Positions 42,047 to 52,523 are shown, counted from the stretch's first letter. The stretch: 64,000 nt of DNA from Eutreptiella sp. 'Long Island Sound 2002' (GCA_964036045.1 OZ038379.1:84869178-84933177), one strand, 5' to 3'. Made by a program: numbers and translations. The notes: a model not told the origin generated them from the sequence alone.

Positions 42047-43946
42047 TCAGGGCTGGGGACCTCTGACCTGACACGGGGAGCAAAACTGGTCGTTGCCGGC
42101 TGGTATGCGAGGCATAGTTGCAGCCAACACCTCCGGGTGCGCCCCCCAACGGGTGAGGCGGTCCTTGAGTGTAGGTACCCACCAGGAGCGCGGATACCCT
42201 TTCGCCTGCATTGAGGCAGTCACATGGGAGACATTGAACAAGACGTCATCATGGGAGGAGCGATAATACATGCAGTTTCGGGCCATGGACGGTATGACAC
42301 TCTGTACAACACGCCGTGCACTGGGTTTGTAAGTTTCAGGAAACCGTCGTTTCACCTTTTCAATGGGGAGGTCCGTACCACGTTTGTCTGCATATCTGAC
42401 ACGCACGTATGGGTGGTTCTGGGTTGGGGGGGCGGGAGATTTGGAGTTCGGCCTCGAGTGAGATGAGACAGTCGCCCTTAGCCTCGGGTTGGAGGCGGAG
42501 GCCATACAAGTGTTCAAAATTTTTCTTGGATTGCCTGCACGGGGGTGTGTTTCCGCTTTACGCCCACAATGTTGTCAACATAGCGGAAGGGGTGGACGGG
42601 GAGGTCAGCGGGGTGTAAGTGGTGTACATCTGTGGGGACGGGGGTATAGGCAGGGTATCCGCGGAGTTCACCCATAAAAAGGTTTGCGATTGCCATTTGT
42701 GCACTACCAGTACCCCGATTGCAATTCCTCGCTTTTGGCGGTAAACTGCCGAGCCTACAGTGAACATGTCATTATGAAAGACATCAAACTGGCAAAATTT
42801 GATCACGTCCTCAAACTGGAGGTTGTGGAAGTAACGGGAGTACCCTGTGCCTATCCGGTCGAGGTGATTGTCTTGCTTATTGATGGCGAATCTGAGGCTG
42901 AGGCCTCTCGCATTTCTGGCTTTGACAACCGCTTCATGTAAGTCCCGGATGGCTTGGACAGTGGCCTCACGGTCAAGGCTTGGAAACATTTCGCAGACAT
43001 CAAGTTATTATTCCAAATTCAAATAGGGTGAGGTCAGGGAAGGCCTGGGGGTCGGTGTGGGAGGCAAACCAAGTATTCTAACGGCGTGTGAATCTGGTCA
43101 AGCAGTGAGTTGTAAGAATGGCAGTGCTGGGGATGAGTCGTTTTTGCCTCGCGGAGGAGGAGTGACAGGGCGCGGCTGACTAGTCGTCCATGGGAGCGCA
43201 GGGGGTGGTTATAATAGGAGAACAGTACACGTTGTTTCCACTGGCAAGTGGACTCAGACATTTTGCACTTGGGCAGTATAAAGGAGTGGGGGGGCGCATG
43301 GCGTGGGCCATGTTTCCAAAAACGGTGCAGGTTGTACTGTTTACTGGCGTCGTACAGGGCGGAGGAAACATACTCACGCGCATCTTTCGGTGATTCACAA
43401 TCGCAAATAAATTCAAATTGCGCAAGATCAGAATAAATTTCCAGTATTTTTGTATAGTACAGTGTTGGGCAACACGCAAAGCATCGGCTTTCATTTTTAT
43501 CCATGGGGAGGAAAATGAACTCGGGGTGGTCCTCCTTGAAACGTTCTATGGCATCATGGCGACAGTACCGGGGTTGGATTGTGTGTTCTGCACACCATGC
43601 TGTTCGAACGTGAGATAGGACTTCAGTGTAGAGTCCTGGGGCAGACGTCGGGTTGACAGGCAAATGGGAGGGAAGTCGTTTCAGCCCGCTCGTAACCATG
43701 GTTTTTGCCGTCCACCAGTGGAGGACTGGTTCTGATTTTAGGTCCTGGACAACAATGGGGGTTTTGTTGCCAAACAATTTTCGGAGGTGGGCTGGTCGGC
43801 GGACCATTAGGTGGCCATCTGCCACGTGCCGCAGCGAGGTCAGCACACTTACATGGGAGCGTGGCATGTTCCTGTATCTCAGAAAAATTCAGTGGAATTT
43901 TCCGCGCGCACAGCACATCTCGGACGGAGGTATGGCGTTTTGCCAC
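42047..43946 (-). pseudogene. PLE2 reverse transcriptase (frame changes)
   Basis: Pieces in successive frames give a full RT order: ERFKEDHPEFIFLPMDKNES (DKN block, about 43500), LDVCEMFPSLDREATVQAI (motif A, about 42990, just after two TAA codons), AVYRQKRGIAIGVLVVHKW (motif B, with the usual S/A lost), then HPFRYVDNIVGVKRK (motif C, about 42570) and KKGYP-type tail MQAKGYPRSWWVPTLKDRL. PLE1 has GGYPRTSWEPQLR at the same place. Motif C again has DN in place of DD. The enzyme would copy element RNA at a nicked target. It is probably dead here. Confidence 0.6.
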
Positions 43947-43982
43947 AACATTTAAGGTACGGCCAAAGTATTCTCGTAGGCA

Positions 43983-46061
43983 TCATGGGATCGGGAGGCG
44001 GGAGATATAGGAGGCATTAATGCGACGGAGGGTGCGGGGCTCAATATGACGCAAGGTAGGGATTGTTATGGGCATACGCTGTAGGATTTTGAGCCCGGTG
44101 CTCTGGTGCACCTGGTGTTGGACCTTTTGAAACACATGATTGGAAATTTCCGGGGAGTAGAACCGACGAACACGTGACAGTAGGGCAAGACGGGCAGCAA
44201 GGGGGGTTGTTTGACGGCAATTGTGCACGATGGATTGTACATTGGAGTTCACGGAGAGGCGTTGCTGGGGGGTTTCAGCCAGTTTTCCTCGCAGTAGGAG
44301 TTCCCATCTACGGGAGTAGACAGGGACATCTCGGACATTGAGGGTTGGCGTCAAGCGACGCATCCATGCACGTTCCAAATGTAAGGCTCTATTCGGGGGG
44401 CAGTGCTCGAGTAAGATCATGCCCCAGTTTTCGAAGCCAGTGCGTGCCATCATCGGATATATAGACCCGAGCTCCCGGCAGTGTTTGTGGCCGTACAGGG
44501 TAGTGTAGCTGTTACAGGCACGGATATGTTGGCGGAAGCGGGTTACTCCTGCCTTCGGGAGGCCAAGCGCCCCAGTTTGGCCTACGTAGACACGTTTGGA
44601 GGAAATAGAGAACAGGGCATAAATCCATGTGCCACATTTCCCAAAGTCCTGACACTGGCGGTACCTACGAAAATTCCACAAACGACGTAGGTGGGGTTGT
44701 GGTGCAAGCCGCAGTAGGTTGGCTCGTTGCTGCAGGAAAGCACACCAGTCTGAGTGGGTCCAAGAGGAGGACATATCGCGTGCGTGGGCGGTCTGTGCAT
44801 GCCATTTTGACCAAAAGAGGTCACGCATCCGTTGACGTGATGTGGGTTGGACCCATTGTGGGGGCAGGGGGTACAGTGTCGCGGAGTTCTTCCGGCAGAT
44901 AGGGCCAAGCATACTTACAATTTGATGCGGGGGCAAAGGCGAACCAATATGCGCCAAGAACAAGGTGACAGGTAGGGAGTAGGGGGATGACGACATGTTC
45001 AAAGATTGTGGTATGGCAGTGAAGTGGGGGATTTCAGAGAGCCAGGAGACAGAGGGGTGGCTGGTGAGGTCACTTTGCAGTGCATGTCCCGTGGGGACAA
45101 CTATGAGTATAGTCGTCGGTAATTGGGAGGACAGACGGTCAAAGAACCATTGCGCAGCAGTTGTCGGAGTGGACGGTTGCACGCACCAGAATGCATTCAT
45201 AGAGGGTACGGTGGACGCAGAGTTCGTTTCACTCGGGGCAGAGGAAACAGGGTTGAGGGCATCATTAAGCGTCACATAAGTTTGGGGAAAATTAGGTGGT
45301 AGTGGGCCTCCATCAATCACCGTATCAGCATTAAGGGTTTGGGTCAACGACAAAAACCAATTATACCGTGGTCTCCACGAGTCATGTGGAATGCTGAAGA
45401 CTACTCGGCGTGCATCAATGGCAAATGAACTGAGGAGGTCATAAGTGATGGACTGCCAGGTGGCACAATGATAACGTGACGCGTAGGTGGACCAAAAAGA
45501 TTGGACACGGGGGTGGGAGAGGACATATGCATGGAACCGTGACAACCATTCGTGTGGATTCGGTGGTAGCGGGTCATCAAACTGAAAACTGACGGGACCG
45601 GTAGTCTGTGGAGACACTAGGCCTGCTGGCGGTGGGGACAGTGTGTTCTCGAGCTGAAGTGCCGCACCGGCCAATTCAGTGTGTTTCTGTTGGAGCCAAG
45701 TTTGGCGCGCTTGCAGGATTGGTAACAGCGCCACCAGGTCAGGCAATGGCCGGCTGATGAGGTCATCCACTGTTGGTGTCCACGGTAGCTCGGGTAGGAG
45801 GGTTGGGAGAGGTGGGGAGGGCGAGGGAAGGGGGACAGGAAACAAGTCAACCAGGGTGTTGAACACCGGTGCACGATCTGGGGTGGGACCTGCTCTTTTC
45901 CATCGGGGTCTTCGCTTTCGGGACCCATGCTTTCGTGCTCGGTGTGTTAGTTGGAGATTACCCCAGAGGGTTTCAGAGGAGAAAGGCTTCGGAGGAGGCA
46001 TTATAGTCGTTTTTCCCGATCGGCGGCCAGGGTGAACTTTGTGCCATGTGTCATGCGACAA
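43983..46061 (-). CDS. PLE2 GIY-YIG endonuclease ORF (intact, up to 692 codons)
   Basis: The likely start is the ATG at about 46001 (MPPPKPFSSETLWGN); an upstream ATG adds 20 residues. An N-terminal region of about 440 residues includes MNAFWCVQPSTPTTAAQWFF and TTILIVVPTGHALQ, similar in order to PLE1 (SAIWIPPSSDWDAE, TVVCPAAW). Residues about 474-495 are the GIY-YIG core (GTWIYALFSISSKRVYVGQ TG), followed by RFRQHIRACN (Arg helix) and ALHLERAWMRRLTPTLN (catalytic Glu). The frame is open throughout, unlike the RT. It should nick target DNA to prime reverse transcription. The frame ends just before the RT, so in this copy the two domains are separate. Confidence 0.7.
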   Translation of the reverse strand: MSHDTWHKVHPGRRSGKTTIMPPPKPFSSETLWGNLQLTHRARKHGSRKRRPRWKRAGPTPDRAPVFNTLVDLFPVPLPSPSPPLPTLLPELPWTPTVDDLISRPLPDLVALLPILQARQTWLQQKHTELAGAALQLENTLSPPPAGLVSPQTTGPVSFQFDDPLPPNPHEWLSRFHAYVLSHPRVQSFWSTYASRYHCATWQSITYDLLSSFAIDARRVVFSIPHDSWRPRYNWFLSLTQTLNADTVIDGGPLPPNFPQTYVTLNDALNPVSSAPSETNSASTVPSMNAFWCVQPSTPTTAAQWFFDRLSSQLPTTILIVVPTGHALQSDLTSHPSVSWLSEIPHFTAIPQSLNMSSSPYSLPVTLFLAHIGSPLPPHQIVSMLGPICRKNSATLYPLPPQWVQPTSRQRMRDLFWSKWHAQTAHARDMSSSWTHSDWCAFLQQRANLLRLAPQPHLRRLWNFRRYRQCQDFGKCGTWIYALFSISSKRVYVGQTGALGLPKAGVTRFRQHIRACNSYTTLYGHKHCRELGSIYPMMARTGFENWGMILLEHCPPNRALHLERAWMRRLTPTLNVRDVPVYSRRWELLLRGKLAETPQQRLSVNSNVQSIVHNCRQTTPLAARLALLSRVRRFYSPEISNHVFQKVQHQVHQSTGLKILQRMPITIPTLRHIEPRTLRRINASYISRLPIP

Positions 46062-46220
46062 GGGGCATTGGGTGGCTGTTTTCTGTTTGCAGGTGGCTGT
46101 TTCTCGGCATGGTGGTGGGTGTGGTTGCGCCTGTGTACAGGTTTCCCGGGGGGTGGGTAGTGTTTTTCCGGTTTGTTGTTCAGCAAAATCACAAATGGTA
46201 CGGCGAAGGTCACCGGGGAC

Positions 46221-46589
46221 CTAGTCATGGGTGAGGGCGCGGTGAACAAAGATTTTTATGGATCGGGCGCACGTGTACGGTTGTCGTATGTTCAGGAGGC
46301 TAGTTACCAGGACGGGAAAGAAATCATAGAACGGTTCCCACCATTCTCGGCGAACATGGTGATGGGATTTGTCATGCAGCATCGCACAGGATATTTTGAA
46401 CAGGTTGTTCGGGGGGACAGTAAACACTTGGCGGTAGCACAGGGTCAATGCACCGGCACCGCGGATATTGTCCGAGTTAGCGAACGTGAGGGCAAAGAGA
46501 CCAGTTTGCATGGTAAGGAACGGGGACTTGTGCTGCCATAGCACTTTCCACACTGCCGCAGTTCCATGGGAGCATCGTGCAGGCGTCAT
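46221..46589 (-). CDS. PLE2 short ORF between gag and GIY-YIG
   Basis: A 122-codon frame reads AVWKVLWQHKSPFLTMQTG, then FKISCAMLHDKSHHHVRREW and PFYDFFPVLVTSLLNIRQP. It takes the position of the Cys-rich start of pol in PLE1 but shares no clear motif with it. It may be the decayed N-terminal part of pol or spacer sequence. Confidence 0.3.
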   Translation of the reverse strand: MTPARCSHGTAAVWKVLWQHKSPFLTMQTGLFALTFANSDNIRGAGALTLCYRQVFTVPPNNLFKISCAMLHDKSHHHVRREWWEPFYDFFPVLVTSLLNIRQPYTCARSIKIFVHRALTHD

Positions 46590-47420
46590 GATGTCGACGT
46601 TTTCCGAACCCGTGCAATTTTCTGTGCAAGTAGTGAATCAGCCTCTTCTTCCGTCGTGGCGATGATCGGGGACTTGACAGCGAACGGGTCACCTTCGGGG
46701 GTGTCATTTTCATCAACAAGCGTCATGTACCATACGTGTTCGCTTTTCTGGGCAATTAAATGCACTCGGCGGTGGCACCACTCATTTTCATGCAAGGGCA
46801 GTCCGCCCGGTTCACACAGAAGCCAACGGGTGCGTAGGCTGGCGTCTTCCGTCGGGGATTTTCGCTTGCCTGTGCCACTCACAACCCCCTCCATCGGGGT
46901 GGCAGTAGCGGGCCCTCCGGGCCGCACGGCTACTGGTTCCGGTAAGAGAGAGTTTGGTCGTCCATGTGAACCGGCTTTAGCTAGAGCGACTTCATGCGGT
47001 ATCTTCGGGTCCGGTGGAGTGACTCCCATGCGGATAGACACCAAGCGCAAAGTAGAACTATCTTGTGTTTGGACGTTTTGGATAGTGGAAACAGTTCGGG
47101 AGAGGTCCTCTTGCTTGGTCCTCAAGACGGTCATTTCTCCGGTAAGTTTGGTATCCAAAGCTTGGAGTTCAGTGCGCCATGGTGTTGTACTCGAAGATGT
47201 TGCGGACGACGGGGTAGAAAGGCCGGAGGACGGGGTAGACGGAGCGGAGCGCGCGGCGGGGCCTTGTAATCGGTCACGTTGCAATTGGAGTCCCGGTTGC
47301 TTCCTGGCCATTTCTTGGAGCGCGGCGCTAGCATTCTCCGCCTCTAGTTCAGAGCCATAGCCAATTCGGACGCCTTCCGCGTCACTCATGAACGTGAGAG
47401 ACAAGTATTCCGGCGCACTT
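46586..47420 (-). pseudogene. PLE2 gag-like ORF, C-terminal part
   Basis: Open from the T4 junction (47420) to 46586. It has a heptad region (LQALDTKLTGEMTVLRTKQE, DLSRTVSTIQNVQTQDSS), a Pro/Ser-rich linker, and a C-terminal domain with LRTRWLLCEPGGLPLHENEW and HVWYMTLVDENDTPEGDPF. PLE1 gag has the same layout of coiled coil then compact C-terminal domain. Removing T4 plus one TT joins this in frame to the zinc-knuckle part at 52004. Confidence 0.6.
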
Positions 47421-47804
47421 TGGGATGCAGCGTTCTAGGGCGTGGTGCGGAACCCCTAGTTAGAACGCAATTTCTGCAACACCCACCTACCCTCAATTTT
47501 GGGGCAAACCACCTAAAAAAATGGATTCAGCACCCTCAAAAACCCCCCATCCCCTTTCTTTCCCCACATAACCCTCATTGTAGGGGTGGTTTTTTGGGGG
47601 GGGTCAAAGACTCAGAGCACATGTAGTTAGAACAGAGTTAGAACGCAGTTAGAGCACCTTGCTCTAACTAGTTATCGCGCTAGTTATCGCGCGATAACTC
47701 AGTTATCGCGTAGTTATCGCGTGTAGTTATCGCGCACCCCTCCTCCCTCCCTCCCTAGCACAAACAACACAAAACACTTGGCACAAAGCATGTGTGGTCG
47801 TTTT

Positions 47805-49514
47805 TCATACAAAGTCATCAATGTCTGAGGCCTTGGCTGCCTCCAGTCCCAAAAGCCCTTGCTCCAGGGCATTCATGGACATGCAATGGTGCATGTGGCG
47901 GAGGGACACACTTGGCCTCACCAAGGACCAACCCTTAAAACAATTTTTGAGCCTCCTTTTGTAAGGCCCATGCCGATACTCCGTTGGGATGGAGGAAAAC
48001 TGAAAAATGTTCCTCCATTTCTCGGCAAAAAAGGTGGAATGTGCCAAGCACCAATGGATCCACCTGGTGGGGGACCAACCTGAGTCTCCCCACGCTTTTG
48101 AAAATTTTGTGGTCGACGCACGGTGGCGTTCCACTTGGGTAAGAGTGTACAACTCCCTCACCCTCCAAAGCTCATACAAACCCTCAATGCATTTCACCAT
48201 GACATGCACAACAACCCATAACATAGGTCCCCCAGTGGTCCTCAATGTGGGGACATGCTCCTTGAGGCAATCCACAAATTGCCTTTGGAAGGGGGGGGAG
48301 GTTAGGAAAACTTTGGTGCTTGTTAGATCGAAATCTTTTTATGTGGCCCTCGAGGCCGAAGGGAGGCGTTCCCCGAGAGGGATGCCTGAGGTCTCATCCT
48401 TGAGGGCTTGTTTGAAGGCCTGCAAAGCTGCAAGAGCTTGGGCCTTACCAGGGGTACCAGGGGGGAGGGCCTGAAGGGTGGTCTCAATGCGCTTTGCAAT
48501 GCCGTTTAGGATGCGGCATGCTGCATGTTGGTAGTCCCCCGGCCGCCTATCAAGGGTCACACTTCTCAAGAATGCCCCCCATCTTGAGGTGGACTCCACC
48601 CCCCTTTGCTCAACAATCCCATTGGGGTCTTTGCACAACCAACACTTAGACCCAGCCCCCCCCATTGCTTGCATCCCCTTCCCATCCCCTGTCAAAATGA
48701 CAGTGCAAGTCAAAAATTGGTTTTGAAAGAGGACAACATCCTCTTCCACATCCCTCACCTCTTGGTTGAGGTTGGCGGAGATGTCCAGGCTTCTCAAAAA
48801 AGCCTGTTCATCCCCGCCATCCATGCAAAACCATGAGGCCCATAGCTTCACCTTCGAAGCATATTTTGCCCCCCCCCCCCATACATTAACCCATACATCC
48901 GCACGGGTAGAGGATGCCTTCCACAAGGAAGTCGCATCAACTGAAATAACAACAATGGCAACGCCACTAGGGGGGGGTTTCCCGATAACTCGGGCCATAG
49001 ATATTGCATTTTGCACAATTGATTGCAAAGGCACATGGGCAGGTGCCCTATTGCGGCCTGTGGTAGACTTTACAATGGTTGTTTGGGGAAAGTAGGGCAT
49101 GATCCGTTGCCGAACGGTCCTTAGGTCCCGTTGTGTGCAACGGCGGGGCATTCGCAAAAGGGCCCGTTGGGAGAGATGCATGCTGCATGCCATGCGTAGC
49201 ATGCTCAGGGCCTCATGCTCCTGAGCTGTTAATGCAAGATGGCCGCCAAGTGGGCCAGACAGGGCAGTGGACGCCCCACCACTTAAACAAACTTCGCCTT
49301 TGGTGTTGGTGCCACACACAACGTTTGGGTCACCCAATAGAACTCGCACCAGCCGCTGGACCGCCTTCAAAAGCCGCCGCCGGGCCTTGGGGCACTGCAG
49401 ATCGGTGTACCGCCGGAGGTTAGCTGTGTTGAGAGCCCGCAGGGCATCATTGACAGCACTATCCATGAAGAATAAGGGGACCTGGACACGAAATGAGGGA
49501 GGGTTTTGAAGCAA
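47805..49514 (-). pseudogene. DDE-type transposase of T4, one in-frame stop
   Basis: A single frame of about 570 codons with only a TAA at 48339-48341. ATG occurs at about 49464 (MDSAVNDALRALNTANLRR) within a longer open frame. Blocks: VAIVVISVDATSLWKASS (first acid), CTVILTGDGKGMQAMGG (second acid), GSKCWLCKDPN (CxxC), RRPGDYQHAACRILNGI, then after the stop WIHWCLAHSTFFAEKWRNIF and IPTEYRHGPYKRRLKN (E-x-x-H region). The N-terminal 180 residues include a basic segment (PKARRRLLKAVQRLVR) likely to bind DNA. It is the least damaged of the related T1, T3, T4 and E1 transposases. It would cut at the family-B TIRs. Confidence 0.6.
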
Positions 49515-49965
49515 GGGCCCAAAAAACAGACGCGATAACCCACGCGATAACCCCCGCGATAACTAGGTTATCGCGCGATAACCCCCGCGATAACCCCCCG
49601 CGATAACTAGTTAGAGCGCGATAACCCCGCGCGATAACTAGTTAGAGCACCCAGTTATCGCGCGATAACCCCCGCGATAACTAGTTAGAGCAGGGGTTAG
49701 TGCGCACTAACTGGAGGGGTTAGAGCAAGCGTTGGGCACCCTAAAACCTTCACAAACGTTGATTTTGCACCCAGGAAACCTTGGAGATGTCAACAATGTG
49801 CAGGCACGGGGTATATGGCGCCACAATCACAAATTCAAATCAGTCAAATGGACATGTTCCGGGCTAGTTGCCCCTCCTCAGAGTACACAATGACAAACCA
49901 TGGTGGGCATCCCACCAAAGCAGAAAAAATAGAAATAGTGAACAATAATCGAATCACAAATTACA
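49515..49965. repeat. T4 internal array of GGTTATCGCGCGATAACC palindromes
   Basis: Between the two T4 genes, six or more copies of the 18-bp palindrome or its halves (CCCGCGATAACTAG, TTATCGCGCGATAACC) occupy 49530-49700. Noncoding sequence to 49965 follows. The same motif fills both subterminal regions, so the element carries it in the intergenic gap as well. Confidence 0.8.
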
Positions 49966-51617
49966 CTAGCTGGAGGGGTTAGAGGAAGCATTGGGCACCC
50001 TAAAACCCATGGACACCAGCTGCTGCCGCCACACAGGCGTGCAGTGCAGAACCCCCCCCGCACTATAAAAAATCACGCTCCATCGCTCGCCCTCCCATGG
50101 CAATGGAGCGTGTAGTGCCCCGGTGTTGAACAACACCGGGGCTTGGGGGGTGGCGGTGCATGCCCAACCCTCCACCGCCCTACCCTTGCACACACGGGTG
50201 TGCCGCTTTTTTTCCCTCATGGAGGGATTCAGCAGGCCACCACTCTCCACCCAAAACTCACCCCCCGTGAAAGAGCCCACACACACAATAAGCGCCATGG
50301 GCGCCCCATCGCGCAAATGGGAGTGGAGGCCCATGGTGTCCGTCCCTTGGGGGCGAACAATTTGGATGCTACACCATGTGAACCATGGTGGAGCATTGGA
50401 GGTGCAATACCCATTGAGGTCTGCAACCAAGGGGGTGAGGGCAGGCGTGAGGGTAGCGGCGGCCATGTGGGTCGCCCTAAAATTAGAGGGGTTGGGGTTT
50501 CCACTTCCCACGAGGCCGAAGTGGCACATGTCCACTTGGGCCCCATATCGCTCCTCCCCACGAAAAATGCCCTTGGGCAACCCCCTTAGCAAACCCACGA
50601 GTCATTGGCTCCCACTCCTACTCCCGCTACCCTGACTTTGCAACCCTTGCGGCGCTAGCCCATGCTGGGCGGTGAAGGAGGCACAGAGGGTGGAGGTGAG
50701 GCTGCGCACCTGCGCCTCAGCCACCCCCCAGCGCTGCTGGAGGTCATCCCCCCTCCTCCGCTGCCCCTCCACCTCCACCCTAAGCTGGGCCGCCTCCACC
50801 TCCGCCTTCCGCCTCCCCTCGTGGGCCTCCCTCAGGGCCTCCCTCATCGCCTCCACCTCCTCCCCCCTCTTGGCGGCCAGGTTGAGGGCCTGGTCCAGGG
50901 CACGCTGGGTGTTGCCCTGGGCCTTTTCGGCCTTCGCCAAGGCCGACTTGAGGTCGGCCGACCGACCCTTGGCATGTGCGGCCTCGACCCCCGTGGCGGC
51001 CGGCTGCTCCACCAAAACCTGGCAAGCGTCCGTCACGTGGGTGGCCACACTGGCCCCCAAGGCCTCCACGTCCAGGGCCTCCTGGGGGGGCTGGGCCGCC
51101 GCCACCTTTGCCACCTTCGATGGCTTGGGGGAGGGCTTGGGGGCGGGGGTTTGGCCCTTACCCCTTACCTTCTGGACACTAATCATGAGGGGGTTGTGGG
51201 GCTTCTCCTTCCTCCCCCCAGCCCCCACCCCCCCCCCGCATCCTCCTCCTCCTCCTCCTCCTGACCCACATAGAGGGTCGTCTTCATCCCCGCACCCTTC
51301 TCGGCATGAGCGGTGACGGACTCCACCACGGCGTCCACATCCTCGGTATGAATTTGGATCAAAAATCCAGCAACCCCTTGATTTACCTCTAGCAACTCGA
51401 AGATGTAGTTGCTGAGAACCAGGGGGTCTCGCTTGTCCGCCATGAAGGGGGACTTATGGACAAGGAGTCCAAAGTCCACACCATGTTCAAAGCGGGTCGC
51501 CACAGGGCGCCTCACATTGGCATCACCCATCGTAAACCCCTCAGGACCGCCAAGGCAACGGACCCCAAGGAGCTTTTGATGGCTCTCGCACCAAGCGTGG
51601 GCAGCAGCAAGGGCCAT
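49966..51617 (-). pseudogene. T4 gene: coiled coil plus 2OG-Fe(II) dioxygenase-like domain
   Basis: ATG at 51617 starts MALAAAHAWCESHQKLLGVR, a conserved N-terminal domain (FGLLVHKSPFMADKRDPLVL) repeated in both family-B MITEs. An acidic run of Glu follows. The frame changes at the poly-C near 51230. A basic linker leads into a long coiled coil (ALAKAEKAQGNTQRALDQAL ... AEVEAAQLRVEVEG). A TGA at about 50603 (TGG expected) separates it from GLLRGLPKGIFRGEERYGAQ and the oxygenase core: MGLHSHLRDGAPMALIVCV, SFTGGEFWVES, and APVLFNTGALHAPLPWEGER followed by WSVIFYS. The pattern of His/Asp, FTGGE, distal His and G-x-R resembles TET/JBP-type and related algal 2OG oxygenases. Confidence 0.55.
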
Positions 51618-52003
51618 TACGAAGAATATGAAAGCTTTGAGAGCTAAAGCGAAAAGGGGAAACATAAAATGAAGCGCGATAACCTACGCGATGACTCGCG
51701 CGATAACTAGGTTATCGCGCGATAACCCCCGCGATAACCCCCACGATAACTAGGTTATCGCGCGATAACCCGCGCGATAACTAGTGCTCTAACCTCGTTC
51801 TAACCCCGTTCTAACTAGTTAGAGCACACAAAGATCAAATCGCAAAAAGTGCAAAACGGGCAATATCGAGCAAACGAAACATGGAAAGCACATTGTTGCA
51901 TCATAGTGCACCCATGTAACATGTGAAATTCCGGGTTCCAACCATATTAACAACACCCAAAATTGGGGGGGTTCCGCACCACGCCCTAGAACGCTGCATC
52001 CCA

Positions 52004-52523
52004 TTTCAAGGAGCGGAAGGTATTGGTCGGCGCGGAGGTTTTGTGAGTTGCGGGTAAAGAGGCACCCGACAACGGCAGCCGGTGGTACCGTCTCCGGCTC
52101 TTCTTTTTTGGGATACTTTGCAATGCGTGCTCGCCGCGTAGGAAAGTACACGTCCGGATCAAAAGGTTTTTGGCAATCTTCAAAGAGATGCGGTCCCAAG
52201 CAATTGTCACACACTAGGCTCTTCTTTTCGTGTGGGCAATCACGGTACACATGGTCCAAGGATTTGCATGCGAGACACCGTAATCATGCTACGGAGCCTT
52301 TGGAGCGTTGCATGCCACGGCATTGGGTTGTAGCATGATTGCACCAACCATGTGTTTTGCACCACTTCGCACCGGCATACGCTTTATCATTGTGGTTGGA
52401 GAGATTCGGCGGCCGTGTCTCTGGGGCGGCGGTAGTTGGCGGTGGTCGCTCCACGTGATCATTGGTAGCGGTAGGTGGTGTGATTCTTGAGTTGTGCGGC
52501 GGCGAAGTTGTTGCCGTAGACAT
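52004..52523 (-). pseudogene. PLE2 gag-like ORF, N-terminal part with three zinc knuckles
   Basis: ATG at 52523 starts MSTATTSPPHNSRITPP. WCKTHGWCNHATTQC, CLACKSLDHVYRDC (CX2CX4HX4C) and CDNCLGPHLFEDC follow in order. One TGA at 52281-52283 lies between the first and second knuckle. The frame ends at the T4 insertion. With T4 and one TT removed, LRADQYLPLLE reads on into SAPEYLSLTFMSD at 47420. It is expected to bind element RNA. Confidence 0.6.

Larger units (their letters stand above)
47421..52003 (-). mobile_element. T4: family-B DNA transposon, 4.6 kb, near complete
   Basis: Perfect TIRs begin TGGGATGCAGCGTTCTAGGG, with CGTGGTGCGGAACCCC inside them. TT flanks both sides (47419-47420, 52004-52005), giving a 2-bp target duplication as in MITE 1. 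Subterminal palindromes GGTTATCGCGCGATAACC and GTTAGAGC units lie at 47640-47740, 49530-49720 and 51670-51830. The minus-strand cargo is a gene with coiled coil and dioxygenase domains (51617-49966) and a transposase (49514-47805). It is inserted in the gag-like ORF of PLE2. Two deletion derivatives occur elsewhere in the window. Confidence 0.85.
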
